A stretch of 10,338 nt of DNA from Clostridia bacterium (GTDB lineage Bacteria; Bacillota_A; Clostridia; Oscillospirales; QAKW01), in NCBI GenBank assembly GCA_017396865.1, contig JAFQKO010000094.1:1-10338 (forward strand), in the 5' to 3' direction. The translations under genes were made by a program, and so were the position numbers. Under the pieces are notes generated by a model. That model saw nothing but the letters and a program-made list of their open reading frames with translations, searched no databases and had not been told where the DNA came from. Below are positions 6,911 to 10,338 of this stretch, piece by piece (position 1 is the first letter of the stretch; every line of letters starts with the position of its first letter).

Positions 6911-6956
6911 AAAAAAGAAAAAGATCACGGGAAAATGCATCGTGCATCCCGTGATC
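6911..6956 (-). terminator. Terminator of the cohesin-dockerin gene
   Basis: A 10-bp stem, GATCACGGGA (6923-6932) with TCCCGTGATC (6947-6956), plus an inner TGCA/TGCA stem at 6936-6946. On the minus strand it is followed by TTTTTCTTTTTT (6922-6911). It begins 17 bp after the stop codon, so the downstream SLH gene relies on its own promoter. Confidence 0.9.
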
Positions 6957-6973
6957 CTTTCAATTATGATATA

Positions 6974-7636
6974 TCAGCGATTCAGCTTGATCAGCAGAGC
7001 GATGGCATCGGTCAAGCCGACAGAGCCGTTCTGATTCACGTCGGCATTTTGCTCCGCGATCACAACCTTGGTGGGGTTATTGAGATAGTTGAGCAGGCGA
7101 ACCGCATCCAGCAGGGTTACGTTGCCGTCGCCGTTGACATCGCCGAGAACGACGGCAGACTTTTCAACGGTAACCGTACCGACGGCATCTGCGATGCTGA
7201 TCTCCTCTTCGGCAACGTTGGCCGCCTTAACGGTCTTAACGGTGATCTCATAATTACCCGCCTCGGCGGCATCCAAAACGGTAAAGGTGAGAACCGCAAC
7301 GTTACCTGCGGCGGTAACGTTCTTGGTATTGACCACCGAAATGCGGAACGGATCAGAGCCGATCGTGGATTCATCCACACCGACAAAGGTGCTGAACAGG
7401 TTGCCGTTCTCTGCCGCCTTCAGGGCCAGCGCCTCGTTATCATAGGTAATCTCAAAGGTTGCACCCATCACACCCGAGCCTGCAGGCAGGGAAAGGTTCA
7501 CCTTAACCTCTCCGCCGATCTCTGCGGCAGAAACAGGGGCTACGGTAAGCGCCACCGCGGCACTTGCACCGACAGCAAGCATCGAAAGCATCATAACAAC
7601 TGCGGCGATCAGCGCCGTCCATTTCATTCTTCTCAT
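6974..7636 (-). CDS. Secreted cohesin-dockerin protein (adaptor-scaffoldin-like)
   Basis: A 220-residue exported protein with three parts. Residues 1-26 are a signal peptide ending GASA. About 28-157 is a cohesin-like domain, with EVKVNLSLPAGSGVMGATFEI (43-63), YDNEALAL (65-72) and VAVLTFTVLDAAEAGNYEITV (113-133). Residues 164-220 are a type I-style dockerin: first calcium loop DVNGDGNVTLLD (166-177; Asp166, Asn168, Asp170, Asn172, Asp177) and second loop DVNQNGSVGLTD (199-210; Asp199, Asn201, Asn203, Ser205, Asp210), each followed by a hydrophobic helix. Cohesins bind dockerins, so this protein could dock to one partner and receive another. The ATG at 7636 has an AAGGAGA site 9 nt upstream. 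It is transcribed alone, with its own promoter and terminator, and sits next to the cohesin-SLH gene. Binding specificity cannot be read from sequence. Confidence 0.88.
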   Translation of the reverse strand: MRRMKWTALIAAVVMMLSMLAVGASAAVALTVAPVSAAEIGGEVKVNLSLPAGSGVMGATFEITYDNEALALKAAENGNLFSTFVGVDESTIGSDPFRISVVNTKNVTAAGNVAVLTFTVLDAAEAGNYEITVKTVKAANVAEEEISIADAVGTVTVEKSAVVLGDVNGDGNVTLLDAVRLLNYLNNPTKVVIAEQNADVNQNGSVGLTDAIALLIKLNR

Positions 7637-7672
7637 ATCCTGAATCTCCTTAAAACAACAAACTTCTTTTTT

Positions 7673-7681
7673 ATTCTAACA
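7673..7681 (-). promoter_or_regulatory. Promoter of the cohesin-dockerin gene
   Basis: -10 TAGAAT (7678-7673) with an extended TGT (7681-7679), the same 9-mer as at the S10 promoter. The -35 region (TTTATT at 17-bp spacing, in the A/T-rich stretch near 7696-7701) is weak. The leader is about 30 nt. An A/T-only inverted repeat (7695-7701 with 7709-7715) next to the GH127 stop may be a weak terminator for the upstream gene; no strong one is visible. Confidence 0.6.
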
Positions 7682-7709
7682 CGGTTTTTGCGAAAAATAA
7701 AGACTTTTT

Positions 7710-9665
7710 TTATTTGGTAGGCATCCAAGCCGCCATTTTGGAGGTTTCGTCAAGGGTTTTTCCTGCAGAAGCATAGTCTACCAAGATCCGCTCGCCGCCA
7801 TCCTTGAGCCCGATGGCGATCGCCAGCTCGGCGGGGAAGGGCAGGGTTGCGGGATCGATCAGCCGCGCCGTTCCGTCGGGCGCGATGGGTGCGGCGGGAT
7901 CATAGCCCAGGCGGGCATCCGCCGCCAGCACCAGCGGACCGCGGGTGATCGCGACCTGATCCATATGACCCTCCTGCTCCTTAAAGGAGATGGGGTAGAT
8001 CTTATCCTCTTTCCAATGCACATCGGTATTAACGGTGATCTCTCCAAAGGGTTCGGGCTTCAAGAACTCTACTTCCATCGCCAGCTCCAGCGTAACGGTA
8101 TCGCCCGCCTTCCAAGCACGGCTTAAGGTCAGCCAGCCCGCCTCGGCGGGAGCGCTCTTGCCGTTGACGGCAACGGTGGCCTTTTTGCACCATGCAGGAA
8201 TGCGCAACGTCAGATCAAATTGCTCCTCCTCGGCGGGATTGACGGTGATCTGAATCTTGCCGTCCGCGGGATAGCCCGTTTCCAGCTTCAACTCCAACGC
8301 TTCGCCCGCGGGGGTCTTGGTTTGCAACGCGCCGGGGAAATAGAAGGCCAGCGCAACCCCGTCCTTGCTCCAAAGGGCGGCCGTTTTATGCATCACACCC
8401 TGACCTGCCGCACCGATGCAGGCACAGCAGCCGTAGTAGTGACCGTCCCGCATCTGCTGCAGGCCGCCCACATAAGCGCCGCGGGTTCCGGGGCGCAGGG
8501 GGCTGTAGCTATCGAAATGGAGATATTCCAAAATCGGCTCCCGATCAAACTTACCCTGCTCATACCGCACGGGGGTATGCTGATCGACGCGCTTTTCAAA
8601 GTTGACGGCGCCGAGATAGGCATTATAATAGGCCTGCTCCATGCAGTCGGCAAAGGCAACCTCGCCGCTCACCAGCAAAAGCTGGGCGCAGAACTTCATC
8701 CAGGTAACGGTTACGCAGGTCTCCTGCATCAGGCCGTTGGCATTGAGATCGCATTGGCGCACCTTGGTGTAGTCCATCAGCTCGTGGGTACAGCCCGCCG
8801 AGCCGATGATGGAGATCTCCGTCTCCGCCACCCGCCGACCGTAGTTGAGGATGGCGGTCTTATACTTTTCAATGCCCGTCAGCCGATAGTATTCCAAAAC
8901 ACCCTCGAAGAAGGACATCATCTCATAGGCCTTGGTGACGGGATACTGATAGGGCATCAGTTGATCCTCGCAGGCCATATCCACCAGATTGCCGAACTCC
9001 GTTCCGCCGCACTCTATTATATAGGTAGCAAATTCGAAATATCGCTCATCGCCCGTGAGGCTGTACAGCCGAACGACCGGCTCCAAAATGGTGGAGGAAT
9101 TGAGGCCGCGCCAGGTCTGGGAGGTGCGATAGATGCTCAATTTGCCCTCCTCGGGCCCGACCTTGCTCATAATGTAGTCGACCTGACCGCGCATTGAATC
9201 AATAATGCGCGCGTTCAGCGCCTCGTCGTCGTTGATCTCCATGAAATACTGCATGCCCAGCAAAACATACTTGCGGCACCACATATCCCAGCCGAACAAT
9301 TCCTTTTCGGCAGTGAAGGAAGCGATACGGCCCTGCTCATCTTGGGTGGTCATCATATCCTCCACCGTATCCCGCAGCACCTGATACAACGCTTCATCGC
9401 GGGTATAGGAATAAACGAAGCAGGCACCCCGCATCATCTTGCCCCAATACTCCCCGCGCCAAGCGCCCTTTTCGCTGTCGTCACCGAGGCGGAACTGCTC
9501 CACAAAGCGTTTCCAGAGGGTAACGTTCATCACCTGCTCGTCGTGGATGAACTCGGCGGCCCGCTCAAAGGCACCGGTATAGGCGGCGCGCAGGTCGAAG
9601 TCCATCAGCAGGCGGTCGGTTTTTAAACGGTTATAATTAGCTGTTCCCTTTTGATATTGATCCAT
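7710..9665 (-). CDS. Glycoside hydrolase family 127-like protein (DUF1680; beta-L-arabinofuranosidase family)
   Basis: A 651-residue protein with the GH127 layout: an (alpha/alpha)6 barrel over about residues 15-430, then beta-sandwich domains with RIPAWCKKATVAVNGK (488-503) and ITRGPLVLAAD (573-583). In the characterised bifidobacterial enzyme a Cys nucleophile sits in a zinc site made by one Glu and three Cys. The likely equivalents are ETC (Glu315, Cys317) and the Cys413-Cys414 pair, with Glu295 in CTHE as acid/base candidate. After the Cys pair this protein has ACIGAAG where the classic motif reads CCPPN, so substrate preference may differ. There is no signal peptide, SLH or dockerin, so it should be cytoplasmic and act on imported oligosaccharides. 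It starts 10 bp after murA with a TTGAGG site, implying co-transcription. Beta-L-arabinofuranosidase is the best guess; related families with the same fold remain possible. Confidence 0.82.
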   Translation of the reverse strand: MDQYQKGTANYNRLKTDRLLMDFDLRAAYTGAFERAAEFIHDEQVMNVTLWKRFVEQFRLGDDSEKGAWRGEYWGKMMRGACFVYSYTRDEALYQVLRDTVEDMMTTQDEQGRIASFTAEKELFGWDMWCRKYVLLGMQYFMEINDDEALNARIIDSMRGQVDYIMSKVGPEEGKLSIYRTSQTWRGLNSSTILEPVVRLYSLTGDERYFEFATYIIECGGTEFGNLVDMACEDQLMPYQYPVTKAYEMMSFFEGVLEYYRLTGIEKYKTAILNYGRRVAETEISIIGSAGCTHELMDYTKVRQCDLNANGLMQETCVTVTWMKFCAQLLLVSGEVAFADCMEQAYYNAYLGAVNFEKRVDQHTPVRYEQGKFDREPILEYLHFDSYSPLRPGTRGAYVGGLQQMRDGHYYGCCACIGAAGQGVMHKTAALWSKDGVALAFYFPGALQTKTPAGEALELKLETGYPADGKIQITVNPAEEEQFDLTLRIPAWCKKATVAVNGKSAPAEAGWLTLSRAWKAGDTVTLELAMEVEFLKPEPFGEITVNTDVHWKEDKIYPISFKEQEGHMDQVAITRGPLVLAADARLGYDPAAPIAPDGTARLIDPATLPFPAELAIAIGLKDGGERILVDYASAGKTLDETSKMAAWMPTK

Positions 9666-9675
9666 TTCAAATACC

Positions 9676-10338
9676 TCAATCCAAAATCAAACGAATGTCT
9701 GCGCCCAGCGCCGCAAACTTTTCCACAATCCGCTCATAGCCGCGGCGGATATGGTCAATTTCCTCAATGGTGGTAGTGCCCTTGGCCATCAGCCCTGCGA
9801 TAACCATTGCGGCACCTGCCCGCAGATCGCAGGCCCGTACCGGCGCACCCAACAGCGAATGCCCGCCCTCAACGGTGGCGATCTTGCCCGCCACCGAGAT
9901 CTGCGCACCCATACGGATCAGCTCCTCGGTATACTTAAAGCGGCTGTCCCAAACGCCCTCGTTGATCTTGCTGACCCCCTCGGCCCGCAGCATCACCGTT
10001 GCCATCTGGGGCTGCATATCGGTGGGGAAGCCGGGATAGGGCATGGTTTTGATGTTGGTTTTCTTAAGGGGAGCGGTGGCGTCGATCAGAATACTGTCGT
10101 CGTATTCCTCCACAACGACCCCCATCTCCTCCAGCTTATTGGTGATACATTCCATATGCTTGGGGATGACGTTCTTGACCAGAACCCGCCCGCCGGTGGC
10201 GGCGGCCGCGGCCATATAGGTACCTGCCTCGATCTGGTCGGGGATCACGGCATAGCTGCCGCCGCCCAGCTCCGAAACACCCTGCACCTTAATAACGTCG
10301 GTGCCTGCGCCGCGGATGTTGGCGCCCATCGAGGTGAG
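9676..10338 (-). CDS. murA: UDP-N-acetylglucosamine 1-carboxyvinyltransferase, C-terminal half (cut by right edge)
   Basis: MurA transfers enolpyruvate from PEP to UDP-GlcNAc, the first committed step of peptidoglycan synthesis, in the cytoplasm. The reading frame is open to the window edge (LTSMGANIRGAGT is the first visible stretch), giving 220 residues of a protein usually about 420 long. The catalytic Cys loop of the N-terminal domain is therefore outside. Visible family markers are DQIEAGTY, PGFPTDMQPQ (codon at 10018-10020 is the conserved catalytic-region Asp), the INEGVWDSRFKYTEELIRMGA segment corresponding to the EtvFENRF region, and DLRAGAAMVIAGLMAKG with the conserved Arg. The Met at 10329 is internal, not the start. 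Low-GC Gram-positives often carry two paralogues (murA/murZ); which one this is cannot be decided here. It ends RLILD, TGA, 10 bp before the GH127 start. Confidence 0.95.
   Translation of the reverse strand, partial: LTSMGANIRGAGTDVIKVQGVSELGGGSYAVIPDQIEAGTYMAAAAATGGRVLVKNVIPKHMECITNKLEEMGVVVEEYDDSILIDATAPLKKTNIKTMPYPGFPTDMQPQMATVMLRAEGVSKINEGVWDSRFKYTEELIRMGAQISVAGKIATVEGGHSLLGAPVRACDLRAGAAMVIAGLMAKGTTTIEEIDHIRRGYERIVEKFAALGADIRLILD

Noticed and set aside
8220..9197. A 325-codon plus-strand frame antisense to the GH127 gene
   Set aside because: No family features, Gly/His/Leu-rich composition typical of antisense frames, no ribosome binding site.
7710..9665. GH127 protein as an enzyme subunit of the cohesin/dockerin complex
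   Set aside because: It has no signal peptide and no dockerin, and belongs to the murA transcript rather than to the surface-protein genes.
1..10338. CRISPR arrays, tRNA genes, insertion sequences, toxin-antitoxin or phage-defence genes
   Set aside because: No repeat-spacer pattern, tRNA fold, transposase, terminal inverted repeats or defence-type domains were seen on either strand.

Overview
The window looks like chromosomal DNA from an anaerobic, probably gut-dwelling, Clostridia-type Firmicute (Oscillospirales/Ruminococcaceae-like). The reasons are the Firmicutes-style S10 ribosomal operon, strong AAGGAGG ribosome binding sites, moderate GC, SLH-anchored and cohesin/dockerin surface proteins, and a bifidobacterial-type N-acetylhexosamine kinase. 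The taxonomic placement is inference. I see no mobile element, tRNA, rRNA, CRISPR array or integration scar.

Layout. (1) Positions 1-2736, minus strand: the head of the S10 ribosomal protein operon, rpsJ-rplC-rplD-rplW-rplB, with rplB cut by the left edge. A consensus-like promoter (2708-2736) is followed by a structured leader of about 300 nt that contains an intrinsic-terminator-like hairpin. (2) Positions 2878-5068, plus strand, divergent from S10: a two-gene operon of a sugar-1-phosphate nucleotidyltransferase and NahK (N-acetylhexosamine 1-kinase). It ends in two tandem, largely bidirectional terminators shared with the convergent gene to the right. (3) Positions 5074-7678, minus strand: two separately transcribed secreted proteins. 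One is a cohesin-dockerin protein with its own promoter and terminator. The other is a cell-wall-anchored cohesin / Cys-rich / triple-SLH protein. (4) Positions 7710-10338, minus strand: the 3' half of murA followed after 10 bp by a cytoplasmic GH127-family glycosidase.

How the parts may work together. NahK makes GlcNAc-1-P or GalNAc-1-P, and its partner nucleotidyltransferase could charge it to a UDP-sugar, so host-glycan hexosamines could be used directly for envelope synthesis. MurA consumes UDP-GlcNAc at the first committed step of peptidoglycan synthesis, but no direct link is shown. The cohesin-SLH and cohesin-dockerin genes are the most notable content. Together they have the parts of a minimal cellulosome-like anchor plus adaptor: a wall-bound cohesin receptor and a secreted protein carrying both a dockerin plug and a cohesin socket. 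No dockerin-bearing enzyme lies in the window; the neighbouring GH127 has neither signal peptide nor dockerin.

All four promoters I can place carry an extended -10 (TGn), and they use only two 9-mers, TGTTAGAAT and TGCTATAAT. The long open frames antisense to the real genes are treated as coding-bias shadows.
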